In this document: one piece after another, positions 1-11,314 of the stretch | How the letters are laid out: every line of letters starts with the position of its first letter | Numbering within the stretch: position 1 is the stretch's first letter | Assembly: GCA_005883305.1 (NCBI GenBank) | Contig: VBAC01000001.1 | Span: forward strand, 1-64,000 | Reading direction: 5' to 3' | DNA length: 64,000 nucleotides | Source of the DNA: Alphaproteobacteria bacterium | GTDB taxonomy: Bacteria > Pseudomonadota > Alphaproteobacteria > Sphingomonadales > Sphingomonadaceae | The notes under the pieces: model-generated | Databases searched by the model: none | What the model saw: only the letters and a program-made list of their open reading frames with translations | What the model was told of the DNA's origin: nothing | Translations under genes and position numbers: made by a program

Positions 1-1546
1 GATCCTGCTCGACGCGCTCGGCCTCGCGCTCGGCGCCCGGGCGGACAGCGGCCTCGTCCGCGCCGGCCAGCCCCAGGCCTCGGTCAGCGTCACCTTCGAG
101 GTCGCCGCCGATCATCCCGCGCTCGCCGCGCTCGACGAGAACGGCCTGAGCCACGAGCCCGGCGAACCCCTCGTCATCCGCCGCACGGTCAAGTCCGACG
201 GTGGAAGCCGCGCCTTCGTCGACGACCAGCCCGTCTCGGCCGGCCTGCTGCGCGAGTTGGGCGCGAGCCTGGTCGAGATCCACGGCCAGCACGACGATCG
301 CGGCCTGCTCAACCCGCGCGGCCACCGCGCCCTGCTCGACGCTTACGGCAGGGTCGACGCCGGCGCGGCCGAAGCGGCGTGGCGGCGGATGCGCTCGCTC
401 GAGGACGCGCTCGCCGCCGCCCGGGCAGAGGCCGAAGCCGCGGCGCGCGACCGCGAATGGCTCGAACATTCAGTGGAGGAGATAGGACGCCTCGATCCCC
501 GCCCCGGCGAGGAGCAGGAATTGGCCGGCCTTCGCGCGACGATGCAGGCCGGCGCTCGGCTCGGCGACGAGCTCGGAACGGTCGCCGCCTTGCTCCAGGG
601 ATCGGAAGGCGGCCTTGCGCAGCTGCGCCAGGCGGCGCGGCGGCTGGACCGGATCGCGGCAGACCATCCCGCGCTCGCCGAGGCGCTCGCGGCGCTCGAT
701 CGCGCGCTGATCGAGGCGTCCGACGGAGAAGCGGCGCTGGAGCGTGCGGCCGAGGCTCTGGCCTACGATCCGGCCCGGCTCGAAGAGGCCGAGGCGCGGC
801 TGTTCGAGATCCGCGCTTTGGCGCGCAAGCACCGGGTCGAAGCCGACGCGCTGGCGGGCTTGCTCGAGGACCTGAAAAGCCGGCTCGGAGCGATCGAGGC
901 CGGCGGCGCCCGGACCGCGGCGATCGAGGCCGATCTGGCTGAAGCGAGGAGCGCCTATGATGCGGCCTCGGCCGCGCTCGGCGAGGCGCGAAAGGCGGCC
1001 GCGGCCAGGCTCGACTCGGCGGTTGCGGCGGAGCTGGCGCCGCTCAAGCTCGATCAGGCGCGCTTCCGCACCGCCTTCGCGGAGGCCGAGCCCGGCCCTT
1101 CGGGCCGCGACCGAGTCGAGTTCGAAGTCTCGACCAATCCCGGAGCGCCCTTCGGGGCGCTGATCCGGATCGCCTCGGGGGGCGAGCTGTCGCGCTTCAT
1201 CCTCGCCCTCAAGGTCGCTTTGGCCGAGAAAGGCGGGGCGACGACGATGATCTTCGACGAGATCGACCGCGGAGTCGGCGGCGCGGTCGCAAGCGCCGTC
1301 GGCGAGCGCCTGCATCGCCTCGCGACGCGCGGCCAGGTCCTCGTCGTTACCCACTCCCCCCAGGTCGCCGCCCGCGGCGCGCGCCACCTGCTGATCGAAA
1401 AGAGCCACGACGGCCTGGTTACCCGAACGGGCGTCCACCTGCTCGACGCGGGGCGGCGGCGCGAGGAGATCGCGCGGATGCTGTCCGGCGCCGAGGTGAC
1501 CGACGAGGCGCGCGCGCAGGCCTCGCGGCTGCTGGAGGCTGCGTGA
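1..1546 (+). CDS. recN: DNA repair protein RecN, 5' end cut by window
   Basis: SMC-like ATPase of recombinational double-strand-break repair, acting in the cytoplasm. The reading frame starts at base 2 and is open from the window edge, so the N terminus with the Walker A loop is missing. Visible parts: the RecN signature EIHGQHDDRGLL (about 275-310), a long Ala/Glu/Arg-rich coiled-coil arm, then the C-terminal head with ABC signature SGGELSRFILALK, Walker B MIFDEIDRGVGG and the H-loop VVTHSPQVAA. It is followed by a small gene and then ligA on the same strand, so a repair/replication operon is plausible. Identity is very secure; only the start is unknown. Confidence 0.96.
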   Translation, partial: ILLDALGLALGARADSGLVRAGQPQASVSVTFEVAADHPALAALDENGLSHEPGEPLVIRRTVKSDGGSRAFVDDQPVSAGLLRELGASLVEIHGQHDDRGLLNPRGHRALLDAYGRVDAGAAEAAWRRMRSLEDALAAARAEAEAAARDREWLEHSVEEIGRLDPRPGEEQELAGLRATMQAGARLGDELGTVAALLQGSEGGLAQLRQAARRLDRIAADHPALAEALAALDRALIEASDGEAALERAAEALAYDPARLEEAEARLFEIRALARKHRVEADALAGLLEDLKSRLGAIEAGGARTAAIEADLAEARSAYDAASAALGEARKAAAARLDSAVAAELAPLKLDQARFRTAFAEAEPGPSGRDRVEFEVSTNPGAPFGALIRIASGGELSRFILALKVALAEKGGATTMIFDEIDRGVGGAVASAVGERLHRLATRGQVLVVTHSPQVAARGARHLLIEKSHDGLVTRTGVHLLDAGRRREEIARMLSGAEVTDEARAQASRLLEAA

Positions 1547-1601
1547 GGGCCGGTAGGTGGATGTGCGCGCGCCCCGCAATTGGCCCGGAGGGAGAGCTGA
1601 C

Positions 1602-4120
<2,519 letters not shown>

Positions 4121-4168
4121 TTTTCGCCGCTTCGTGCGTTATAAGCGCGCCAGCAAAGGAGACGAGCC

Positions 4169-4489
4169 ATGCGTATCATCGCGGCGGCGGCCCTGGCCTT
4201 TCTGCCCCTGACGGCCACGGCCGCCCCACCCGCCGCGCCCGAGGCCGGGCCTCGCGCGGAGGCGGCGCAACAGGCCCCGCCCAGCCTCGACCGGATGAAC
4301 CGGTTTCAGCAGCGCCCGCGCTGCACCCCGATCCAGCAGCAGGTCGCGCGGGGCGAGCGGCGGGACGGCACCCGGCTCGACCGCGAGCCGCCCGGCCGCG
4401 CCCTGTTTGCGGTCGACCGGGTCGTCGACGGCTGCCACGAAGCGGTGCTGATCAGCGAAGAGCAGCGGCGGCAGTGGGGCCCCCGCTAA
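4169..4489 (+). CDS. Small exported hypothetical protein
   Basis: 106 residues beginning with a clear Sec signal peptide (MRIIAAAALAFLPLTATAAPP), so periplasmic. A good ribosome site (AAAGGAG) lies 8 bases before the ATG. The mature part is rich in Pro, Arg and Gln and has two cysteines; no family recognised. It follows ligA by 48 bases on the same strand and may share its transcript. Function unknown. Confidence 0.75.
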   Translation: MRIIAAAALAFLPLTATAAPPAAPEAGPRAEAAQQAPPSLDRMNRFQQRPRCTPIQQQVARGERRDGTRLDREPPGRALFAVDRVVDGCHEAVLISEEQRRQWGPR

Positions 4490-4499
4490 GCCTCACCCC

Positions 4500-4569
4500 G
4501 TCATTGCGAGCGTAGCGAAGCAATCCAGTGCGGCATCCGAGGCCCGCTGGATTCGCTCCTCGCAATGAC
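4500..4569. repeat. Intergenic inverted repeat of the GTCATTGCGAG type
   Basis: Outer arms GTCATTGCGAG (4500-4510) and CTCGCAATGAC (4559-4569) are perfect inverse copies, with inner AATCCAG-like complementary segments. It lies between convergent genes (unknown 4169-4489 and prmA), where a long RNA hairpin could act as a bidirectional transcription end. The GTCATTGCGAG palindrome is a common dispersed bacterial intergenic repeat. Confidence 0.85.
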
Positions 4570-4578
4570 TGCTCAAAT

Positions 4579-5508
4579 CTACCGCCAGCCCGTCGCCCGC
4601 CGCTTGCGCATCACCAGGGTCGGCCAATCGCCGCGGTCGATCCTGCCCGCGGCCATCATGCCCTGCCGGCGATAAGCGGCCGAGACCGCGCCCGCCTGCG
4701 AATCGAGCAGGCCGGCGAGGATCAGCCGGCCGCCCGGCGCCAGCGCGCCGGCCAGCGCCGGCGCCATCGCGATCAGCGGCCCGGCGAGGATATTGGCGAT
4801 GAGCAGATCGTAGGGCGCGCGATCCTTCAGCCGCGGGTGGTCGAGGCCGGCCGCCACGATCAGCTCCACCTGGCCGCGAGCCCGTCCGACCGGGATCCGG
4901 TTCACCTTCGCATTGCCGGCCGCGACCTCGATCGCCACCGGGTCGATGTCCGAGGCGACGGCTCTCGCCGCGGGCCACAGCCGCATGGCCGCGAAGGCGA
5001 GCAGCCCGGTGCCGGTGCCGATGTCCGCGAGGTCGGAGAAGCTGGCGCCGGTCGCCTTCAGCCGGTCGAGCGCGAGCAGGCAGCCGGTGGTCGTCTCGTG
5101 CTGGCCGGTGCCGAACGCGCGCCCGGCGTCGATCTCGAACGCCACGGCGCCCGCCGGCACGGCATCGCGATGGGCCGGCGTATGGACGAAGAAGCGCCCG
5201 GCACGGATCGGCTCCAGCCCCTGCTGGCTCAAGGTCACCCAATCCTGCTCCTGCAGCCGCTCGATCACCGCATCGGTCGCCGCCGAGCTCGGCACGAGGA
5301 AGTGCAGCAGGTCCACGTCGGAGCGGGTCGGCGCGAGCTCGAAATAGGCGTCGAGCCGCCACTTCTCGCCGTCGGCCTCGCTGGTCATCAGCACCGGCGG
5401 CGAATCCATCGCCGCGAGCTGCGCGATGTCGCCCGTCAGCGCTTCGGCCTCCGCCTTGGTGCAGGGGAGGGTGACCTTCCAGGCGCTAGCGGACAAAGCT
5501 CGCTCCAT
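4579..5508 (-). CDS. prmA: Ribosomal protein L11 methyltransferase PrmA
   Basis: 309 residues, start taken at the ATG at 5508 (MERALSASAWKV), since PrmA proteins begin close to the conserved WKVTLPC strand; the longer frame to 5556 is not needed. SAM-dependent class I methyltransferase that trimethylates ribosomal protein L11. Seen: N-terminal L11-recognition domain, linker with FGTGQHETT, SAM-binding loop DIGTGTGLLAFAA and the NILAGPL catalytic motif. It overlaps the 3' end of the upstream SDR gene by 23 bases, so it is translated from the same transcript. Identity is secure. Confidence 0.94.
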   Translation of the reverse strand: MERALSASAWKVTLPCTKAEAEALTGDIAQLAAMDSPPVLMTSEADGEKWRLDAYFELAPTRSDVDLLHFLVPSSAATDAVIERLQEQDWVTLSQQGLEPIRAGRFFVHTPAHRDAVPAGAVAFEIDAGRAFGTGQHETTTGCLLALDRLKATGASFSDLADIGTGTGLLAFAAMRLWPAARAVASDIDPVAIEVAAGNAKVNRIPVGRARGQVELIVAAGLDHPRLKDRAPYDLLIANILAGPLIAMAPALAGALAPGGRLILAGLLDSQAGAVSAAYRRQGMMAAGRIDRGDWPTLVMRKRRATGWR

Positions 5509-6196
5509 TGACGTCGATGACCGCTCCGGTGGCCGATGCGGGCGCGTCGAGAGCAAGCCAGCGCACCGTCTCGGCGATCTCCGCCGTCGTCGCCGGTCGC
5601 CCGATCGGCAGGTCGCCCAGCGAGGCGAGCCCGCCGCGGCTCTCGATATAATCCTCGACCATTCCGGTGACGGTGAAGCCGGGGCACACGGTGAAGGCGT
5701 AGATTCCCTCGGCCGCGTAGCTCCGGGCGATGGTCTTGGTCATTCCCACCATGCCGGCCTTGGACGCAGCATAATGCCAATGGTCGGGGCTGTCGCCGCG
5801 ATAGGCCGCGCGGCTGGCGACGTTGACGATCCGGCCATCACTTCCGCGTCCGCGGAAGTGAAGCACCGCGAGGCGGCAGAGCTCGGCCGCGGCGAACAGG
5901 TTGATCCGGTGAGTCCGCTCCCACCCCGCGACCCATTCGCCGTGGGCAAGATCGATCGGCGCCGCCTCGAAAACGCCGGCATTGTTGACCAGCACGTCGA
6001 TCCGCCCCTCGAGCCGTTCCAGCGCCTCGCCCCACAGCCCCTCGGCGACGCCCGGGCGGGAGAGGTCGGCGGCGATCCTGCCGCCGCCTCCCGCGGTGGA
6101 GTGGCCGACGGCGCGGTGCCCGGCGAACGCTTCGAGGATGGATTCGCCGATGCCCCGGCTGGTGCCGGTGACGAGGATGTGGAGAGGTTCGCTCAT
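5486..6196 (-). CDS. Short-chain dehydrogenase/reductase
   Basis: 236 residues, classical SDR Rossmann enzyme, cytoplasmic NAD(P)-dependent oxidoreductase of unknown substrate. Seen: cofactor loop TGTSRGIG near residue 10, NNAG, catalytic Ser (VASRAAY) and YAASK (Tyr/Lys), then a C-terminal V(N/D)G segment. FabG-like in outline, but no acyl-carrier-protein gene is nearby, so a fatty-acid role is not supported. It is first in a two-gene unit with prmA. Confidence 0.9.
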   Translation of the reverse strand: MSEPLHILVTGTSRGIGESILEAFAGHRAVGHSTAGGGGRIAADLSRPGVAEGLWGEALERLEGRIDVLVNNAGVFEAAPIDLAHGEWVAGWERTHRINLFAAAELCRLAVLHFRGRGSDGRIVNVASRAAYRGDSPDHWHYAASKAGMVGMTKTIARSYAAEGIYAFTVCPGFTVTGMVEDYIESRGGLASLGDLPIGRPATTAEIAETVRWLALDAPASATGAVIDVNGASFVR

Positions 6197-6234
6197 GGCA
6201 CGCGGGATAGGCGCGCCGTGGGGGGCTGAAAAGC

Positions 6235-7578
6235 CTAGGCCGCGAAATTCTGGACGAAGCGGCCCGCGCTCAGCTTGAACTTGGCCATCTGCTCATCCAC
6301 CTCGCCGAAGCTCTTGGCGACCTCGTCGATCTCGCTCGCCACATTCTCGGTGTCGGAGCGGATCGCGGCGATCGTCGAGCTCATCGAATCGGCGGCGAGC
6401 GCGGTCTCGTCGACCGCCGCGGTGATCATGGTCACCGTCTGCGCCTGCATCTCCATCGCCTTGCGGATCCGGTCGGCGCTGACCTGAACCTCCTCGACCG
6501 TCCCCTGGATCGAATCGTTGGCCTCGAGGGTCTGCTTGGTGGCCGACTGGATGGCGGCGATCTTCGAGGTGATATCGTCCGTGGCCCGCGCCGTCTGGCT
6601 GGCGAGGCTCTTCACTTCCTGGGCGACGACCGCGAAGCCGCGCCCCGCGTCGCCAGCGCGCGCCGCCTCGATCGTCGCGTTGAGCGCGAGCAAATTGGTC
6701 TGGCCGGCGATGTCGCGGATCAGCCCCAGGATCGATTCGATCGCCTCGACATGGGCGGAAAGGGCCTGGCTGACCTTGACCGCCTGGCTCGCCTGGTCGC
6801 CGGCGCGCACCGCGACCCCGGCGGCGACCTCGACCTCGTTCCGAGCTTCCTCGATGGCCATGATCAGCCCCGCCGCGGTCTGCGCCGCCTCGCGCATCGC
6901 GACCGCCGACTGTTCGGCGGCGGCGGCGACCTCGCTGGTCTTGCCGAGCATCCCGCGCGCCGCATTGCTCGCCTCGGCCGCCTGGGTGCGCACCTTGCGG
7001 CTGCCGCTGGTGGTCTTTTCGACCACGGTCATGATTTCCTTGTTGAAGTCGGAGCCCTGGGCGGTGCGCCGCTCGGCCTCGGCGCGCTTGCGAAGCGCGT
7101 CATAATGGTCGGAGAAGACGTCGATCTCGAGCACCGTCGCCTGGGTCAGCGCCTTGCCGAGCCGCGCCAACCGCTCCGGCTCGCCGATCAGCGCCCGGAT
7201 GAGCAGGTCGTGCGCGGTCTGAGCGCCCGCGGCGACTCCGGCGAAGAGCGAGGTCAGGGAGATTCCGGCCGAGGCCGCGGAGGCGACATAGGCGCTGACC
7301 GAATCCGTCCAGGCGGGATCGGAAAGGTTTCCATATTTGGCGGCGAGATAGGGCACGATCCGTGCCGTGAGCTCGTCGAGCTTGTCGCCCTCGATCTTGC
7401 GCGCGACGTCCTCCGAGCGTGAATATTGGATCCAGAACTGACGCGCGATGTCTTCCCTGCCGTGGACGATCAGCTCCCAGATTTCGCGGCAGTCGGCGAC
7501 GAGGTCGCTGTCGGCCGCGAACAGAGCGAGCCTCTTCTCGTAGCTGATGCCCTGGCCCTTGCCCGACGCCTCAGTCAT
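6235..7578 (-). CDS. Soluble chemoreceptor with globin-like sensor domain
   Basis: 447 residues from the ATG at 7578, which has AAGGG at proper spacing; an ATG three codons earlier (7587) abuts that site. The N-terminal 170 residues are alpha-helical and resemble the protoglobin sensor of globin-coupled chemoreceptors. The C-terminal half is a methyl-accepting signalling domain with the conserved hairpin tip ([20 protein letters not shown]). There is no transmembrane segment, so it is cytoplasmic. The usual proximal haem histidine is not seen: the corresponding stretch near residues 97-108 reads [12 protein letters not shown]. It may therefore sense something other than a haem gas ligand. No che genes are nearby. 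Confidence 0.88.
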   Translation of the reverse strand: MTEASGKGQGISYEKRLALFAADSDLVADCREIWELIVHGREDIARQFWIQYSRSEDVARKIEGDKLDELTARIVPYLAAKYGNLSDPAWTDSVSAYVASAASAGISLTSLFAGVAAGAQTAHDLLIRALIGEPERLARLGKALTQATVLEIDVFSDHYDALRKRAEAERRTAQGSDFNKEIMTVVEKTTSGSRKVRTQAAEASNAARGMLGKTSEVAAAAEQSAVAMREAAQTAAGLIMAIEEARNEVEVAAGVAVRAGDQASQAVKVSQALSAHVEAIESILGLIRDIAGQTNLLALNATIEAARAGDAGRGFAVVAQEVKSLASQTARATDDITSKIAAIQSATKQTLEANDSIQGTVEEVQVSADRIRKAMEMQAQTVTMITAAVDETALAADSMSSTIAAIRSDTENVASEIDEVAKSFGEVDEQMAKFKLSAGRFVQNFAA

Positions 7579-7696
7579 CGTCACCATCCCTTTTCGTGCA
7601 CGCGTCTCTTCGCCGCCGAGTTAAGGCGCAAGGTGTTAAGATGGTGTTAGCCAAAAGCTGCGGATTTGGTGGGCGGGAGGCGGGGACGGCTTCCAG

Positions 7697-7821
7697 TTCC
7701 TCCCCAGGATTTCCTGGGGAGGGGGACCGCGCGTAGCGCGGTGGAGGGGACCTTCTGTTGAAGGGGGTGCCCCTCCACCATCCTGCGGATGGTCCCCCTC
7801 CCCTCGGGAATCGAGGGGAGG
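7697..7821. repeat. Long intergenic inverted repeat (CCTCCCC type)
   Basis: Contains CTCCCCAGGATTTCCTGGGGAG, followed by GGGGGACCGCGCGTAGCGCGGTGG. The second half is inverted: CCACCATCCTGCGGATGGTCCCCC, then CCCCTCGGGAATCGAGGGGAGG. It sits between the terminase and chemoreceptor genes. No coding sequence is apparent in 7579-7835 apart from this element. Confidence 0.8.
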
Positions 7822-7835
7822 ATAGAAGCCGCCTC

Positions 7836-9161
7836 CTAAAGCGCCCTGATCCGCGGCTCCCTTCGCGGGCTGAGCAGCAATTCGGTCAGCGCCCAGATGC
7901 AGGCGTCGGCGCGGTCGGGGGAGCGGCCTGGACCCTGATAGTCGCCGCCGGCCACGAGCCCGGCCAGTTGGTCCTCGAGCGCCGGGAACCGCCCGGCGAA
8001 TTTCGCCTCGCCGCTTTCGAAGAAGGCGGCGATCGGCTCGGCACGCGCGCTCTTTCCCGTCCGCGCGTGGACCCGCCTGACCGGCAGCCTCAGCCCCGCG
8101 CCCTTCAGCACGCTCTCCACCATCTCGCCGCCATTATTGCCCTCGGCGATCACCCGGTCGGCGGCCCATTTTTCCGCCGCTCCGGCCACCTTGCGCGCCC
8201 ATTGCTCGGGCGAGAGGCCGCCGGCGCTGTGGTCGCCGAGCACATAGGCGGTTCCGCCTTCGTCGATCCCGCAGGCGACGATCCCGCATTCATCGCCATC
8301 GGCCGTGGCCGGCGGATCGACCCCGATCACCACCCGCCTCAGCGCCTCCCGTGGCGGCGGCTCGGCTCGGCTCGCCTCGATCAGGGCGCGCGGCCATAGC
8401 GCGCCGCCCAGATCCTCGATCAATTCGCCGAGCAGTTCCTGCCGCCCGAAGCGGGTCTTTCCGTGCACCTCCTCGATCATCCGGATGAAGGCGGCGGCGA
8501 GGTGTGGATTGTCGCGACTCGCTCCGCCCGTCAGAACAACCCCGGACATGGCGAGCACGCGCCGAAGCGCCGGCACCGGGCGCGGAGTCGTCGTCACGAT
8601 CGCGCGGGGTCGCTTGCCCGCACGCAGCCCCAGCAGCAAATTATCCCACGCAATCTCGGCCTGCTTCCACTTGGCGAGCTCGTCGCACCAGGCGAAATGA
8701 TGCTCGGGACCGCGCAAAGTCTCCCCGTCCGCGCCTGAATAGACGAACGCCTCCGCGCCGCTGGCGAAGGTCAACCGGCCGAGCGAGGGCTCCCAGTGCA
8801 TCTTGCGCCGTTCCTCGCCGTCGCGCGCGGCGGCGAACAGGCCGCCGCGCCCCTCGACCATCACCCGGCGCGCCTCCATCGGAGTCGCGGCGACCAGAGC
8901 GATCCGCGCTTCCGGATTCTCCCGCGCCCGGGCGCTCACCCATTCCGCCCCGGCCCGCGTCTTGCCGAACCCGCGCCCGGCGAGCATCACCCACACGTCC
9001 CAATCGTCGTTCGGCGGCGCCTGACCCTCATGCGCCCAGGTCGGCCAATATCCGTCGAGGGTCTTCACCAGCGCCTCGCCGATCGCGAACAGCGCCATTC
9101 CCCGCTTCTCCGGCGCAATCTTGCGCAGGCGCTGGAGGACCGCCTTTTCGTCTGTCATCAT
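7836..9161 (-). CDS. Terminase large subunit, gene-transfer-agent type
   Basis: 441 residues. DNA-packaging motor ATPase/nuclease of the HK97-like/GTA family. Seen: Walker A LAGRGFGKT (about residues 60-68), Walker B region HHFAWCDEL, and the C-terminal RNase H-like nuclease with acidic motifs VIGVDPP, VIAEGNNGG and DRADACIWALTEL. The next upstream gene is a terminase-small-subunit-like protein. Downstream there are no portal, protease or capsid genes; a chemoreceptor follows. The pair therefore looks orphaned from a GTA or prophage cluster, yet both frames are intact. Two tandem ATGs (9161, 9158) are possible starts. Confidence 0.88.
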   Translation of the reverse strand: MMTDEKAVLQRLRKIAPEKRGMALFAIGEALVKTLDGYWPTWAHEGQAPPNDDWDVWVMLAGRGFGKTRAGAEWVSARARENPEARIALVAATPMEARRVMVEGRGGLFAAARDGEERRKMHWEPSLGRLTFASGAEAFVYSGADGETLRGPEHHFAWCDELAKWKQAEIAWDNLLLGLRAGKRPRAIVTTTPRPVPALRRVLAMSGVVLTGGASRDNPHLAAAFIRMIEEVHGKTRFGRQELLGELIEDLGGALWPRALIEASRAEPPPREALRRVVIGVDPPATADGDECGIVACGIDEGGTAYVLGDHSAGGLSPEQWARKVAGAAEKWAADRVIAEGNNGGEMVESVLKGAGLRLPVRRVHARTGKSARAEPIAAFFESGEAKFAGRFPALEDQLAGLVAGGDYQGPGRSPDRADACIWALTELLLSPRREPRIRAL

Positions 9162-9188
9162 TCCTGGTTCCGAGTGTTTGAAGCAAAA

Positions 9189-9320
9189 CCCCTCGCCCCT
9201 TTAGGGGAGAGGGTAGGGAGAGGGGTTGCGGCTGAGGCGGCTCGACGCCGCCGAAGACGCCTAAGGGCTCGCTTCGCTCGCGCCCCTCTCTCCCACTCTC
9301 TCCCCAAAGGGGAGAGAGGG
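9189..9320. repeat. Intergenic inverted repeat between terminase genes
   Basis: Left arm (9189-9225) CCCCTCGCCCC...GGGAGAGGGG and right arm (9281-9320) CCCCTCTCTCCC...GGGGAGAGAGGG can pair over most of their length, with GGCTCGCTTCGCTCGC-type inner hairpins. It ends exactly at the stop codon of the small-subunit-like gene, so the insertion filled the whole gap between the two terminase genes. Confidence 0.8.
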
Positions 9321-10157
9321 CTAACCGCTCTCTTCGTCGCCACGCTCGCCCGCTGCCAGCATCGCCTCGTGCCGCTCGATCGCCTCGATCTTGGCCAGCA
9401 CGCTCTCCACCGCCTCCTCGAAGCTGCGCTCGGGCGGCCCTTTGCGCCGCCGCCCGCGCGTCGTTCCGCCGCCGCGTCTCCGGTCGAGGAAGGAAAGGAT
9501 GCGCATCGCCTTGTCCGGATCGAACGGGGTGCCGTCGTCCTCGGGCTCGTCCGCCGCCCCCGGCGCCTTCAGCAGCATATGGGCATGCGCCGCCAGCCTG
9601 TAGTCGAGCTGGATCGAAGCCTCCTTCAGCGCCGAGTCGCAATCCTGGGCGAAGGCCGGCCAGCGCCGCATCCGCTGGAACAGGGAGGCGGGCTGAAATC
9701 CGATCGCCAGCGCCGATTGGCTGAAATTGCCGGTGGCCCTCAGCAAGGTGAGAAACTCGCCCTCCTGCTCGGAGGTCATGTTCCGCTCCGGCGCCAGCGC
9801 GATCTGCACGCGCCCCCCGCGAGTCCGCCGGATCACCTGCTCGCGCTGTTCGGGCTTGCGCTTCGGCATCGGCCGCAGCAGCCTGTCCGGATCGGGCGCG
9901 GATTTCGGGAGCTTGCACGGCCGCTTCCGCGCCGCGGCGAACGCGCTGGTCGCCGCGCTCCATTTCCCGTCCGCCGCCTTCTCGGCCTCGGCCCAGTCCC
10001 GCGCGAACTCCGGATCGCTCCGCCGCCGCCGCATGAACATGTTCTGGTGCCCGATTCGCCTGTAGGCCGCCCGCGCATTGCCCGTCTCGCGCAGCGCGGC
10101 CAGAAACCGCTCCCGGATTTGCGGCGTCCAGATACCGCGCTTCTTTCCCTTGCCCAT
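9321..10157 (-). CDS. Terminase small-subunit-like protein with duplicated HTH
   Basis: 278 residues from the ATG at 10157, preceded by GGGAGGG; the frame to 10232 is open but lacks a ribosome site. Two similar segments are visible: residues about 10-60 (RERFLAALRETGNARAAYRRIG...) and about 118-170 (EGEFLTLLRATGNFSQSALAIG...). Both have the helix-turn-helix pattern of phage DNA-recognition subunits. The C-terminal tail is Arg/Glu-rich. It lies directly upstream of the large terminase subunit on the same strand, which fits a DNA-recognition partner. Family assignment is by pattern and context. Confidence 0.72.
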   Translation of the reverse strand: MGKGKKRGIWTPQIRERFLAALRETGNARAAYRRIGHQNMFMRRRRSDPEFARDWAEAEKAADGKWSAATSAFAAARKRPCKLPKSAPDPDRLLRPMPKRKPEQREQVIRRTRGGRVQIALAPERNMTSEQEGEFLTLLRATGNFSQSALAIGFQPASLFQRMRRWPAFAQDCDSALKEASIQLDYRLAAHAHMLLKAPGAADEPEDDGTPFDPDKAMRILSFLDRRRGGGTTRGRRRKGPPERSFEEAVESVLAKIEAIERHEAMLAAGERGDEESG

Positions 10158-10392
10158 CGACCCTCCCGCTCCGCGCCGATCGCGCGGGACCAAAGACCCG
10201 GCACGGCCGACGGCCGCCCCGCTTCCCCCCAATGATTGTCACGAAGACTTATGCCTTCGAACGGCCTCGACGGGCCGCTTCGGCGGAGCGACAGGCCCCG
10301 CCTCGCACCCCGGGCAACGACTCGGGGATCGTAATTTACCGAATAGGTGATTATTAGTCAAGAACAAAAGCGCAACTGGGTTGCTTGCTCGC

Positions 10393-10764
10393 CTAACGCC
10401 GCCGCCTTCGCTCCGCCTTCCACTCGAACTCCGAGGGCATCGGAAACCTCGTGTCGGTCGGCTCCCAGTCGCCGAACTCCATGTCGGGCATGCGCACCCT
10501 CTCGCCGCGTTCGTACCAGCAGACCATGCAAATGCTTCGGCGCTGGACCTCGCGGAAGCGGTCGGCCCAACCTTTCTTGTGGTAGTAATACCAGAGCGCC
10601 ACCGCGCTGACGATCGTCTGGTGGCGGCAGCGGCAGCAGGTGAGGCGGATCGCGCCGTAGCGGATCGCGGCGTCGTACAGGTCCCGGAACGGGTTCACGG
10701 TCGGGAGATCGGGCACGCTTCTCGCTCGGGTTGGACTCGAGGCGAGAGAACATAGCGGGAACAA
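10393..10764 (-). CDS. Hypothetical protein with two CxxC pairs
   Basis: Up to 123 residues. The core has CCRCRH and, about 40 residues on, CMVC, a spacing that suggests a zinc ribbon-like fold. Between them lies an aromatic basic helix (ALWYYYHKKGWADRFREV), and the tail is very Arg-rich. The start is uncertain: the ATG at 10764 has no ribosome site, while a GTG at 10716 has GAGCGAGAAG upstream and would give about 107 residues. Unrelated to the neighbouring terminase genes by sequence. Function unknown; nucleic-acid binding is a guess from the basic tail. Confidence 0.6.
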   Translation of the reverse strand: MFPLCSLASSPTRARSVPDLPTVNPFRDLYDAAIRYGAIRLTCCRCRHQTIVSAVALWYYYHKKGWADRFREVQRRSICMVCWYERGERVRMPDMEFGDWEPTDTRFPMPSEFEWKAERRRRR

Positions 10765-10817
10765 TTAAGGAGCGCGAGCCCATTGCTGACCGGCGGCTCT
10801 TGGCGCACAAATGTCGT

Positions 10818-11261
10818 GTGAAACAGTTTCGCGTCATCAGTCTAATATCGTTACTCGCCCTATTGGCGGGAACGACGCCGGCCGCCGCGGACGACTCAAG
10901 ATGTTCGAATCCAAGAAGAGAAGGCATCCGAGCCTCAATGAGCGTGGACTTGCCAAGCGGAGGAGCCGCTCAACTTGAAGAGCAGATTACAGCGATAGCC
11001 GAAACCCGTCTGGGGATGAGCGTCAGCGGGGGCACCTTCGAGGACCCTTATGAGCAGCCCGTGCTCCGACGAAGTGACCTCATCCTCCAGAGTCCGGACG
11101 TAAGCGTCGCGATCACCGTAAGCACATCGAACCGCAGCAGCCGCGCCCGCATAAGCGTGCGGCGAACATGCTATTACGACGCACTGGTGCCGTGGCGGCC
11201 ATATTGGCGGAACTTGAGCGCGTTTCTGCAAGAGAGCGGCTATCGCGTTCATCGACGGTGA
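10818..11261 (+). CDS. Exported hypothetical protein
   Basis: 147 residues from a GTG at 10818, chosen because it places a clean signal peptide at the N terminus (KQFRVISLISLLALLAGTTPAAA). The frame continues upstream to 10731 without a convincing start. The mature part is about 120 residues with a few cysteines and an Arg-rich C terminus; no known domain seen. Third codon positions are less GC-biased than in neighbouring genes, which could reflect later acquisition. No operon partner: the next gene begins 54 bases downstream. Confidence 0.55.
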   Translation: MKQFRVISLISLLALLAGTTPAAADDSRCSNPRREGIRASMSVDLPSGGAAQLEEQITAIAETRLGMSVSGGTFEDPYEQPVLRRSDLILQSPDVSVAITVSTSNRSSRARISVRRTCYYDALVPWRPYWRNLSAFLQESGYRVHRR

Positions 11262-11314
11262 ACGTAAACCCCCACCATAGCTGACATTGCCGCCCGCAAT
11301 GTTATCCTCACGGA

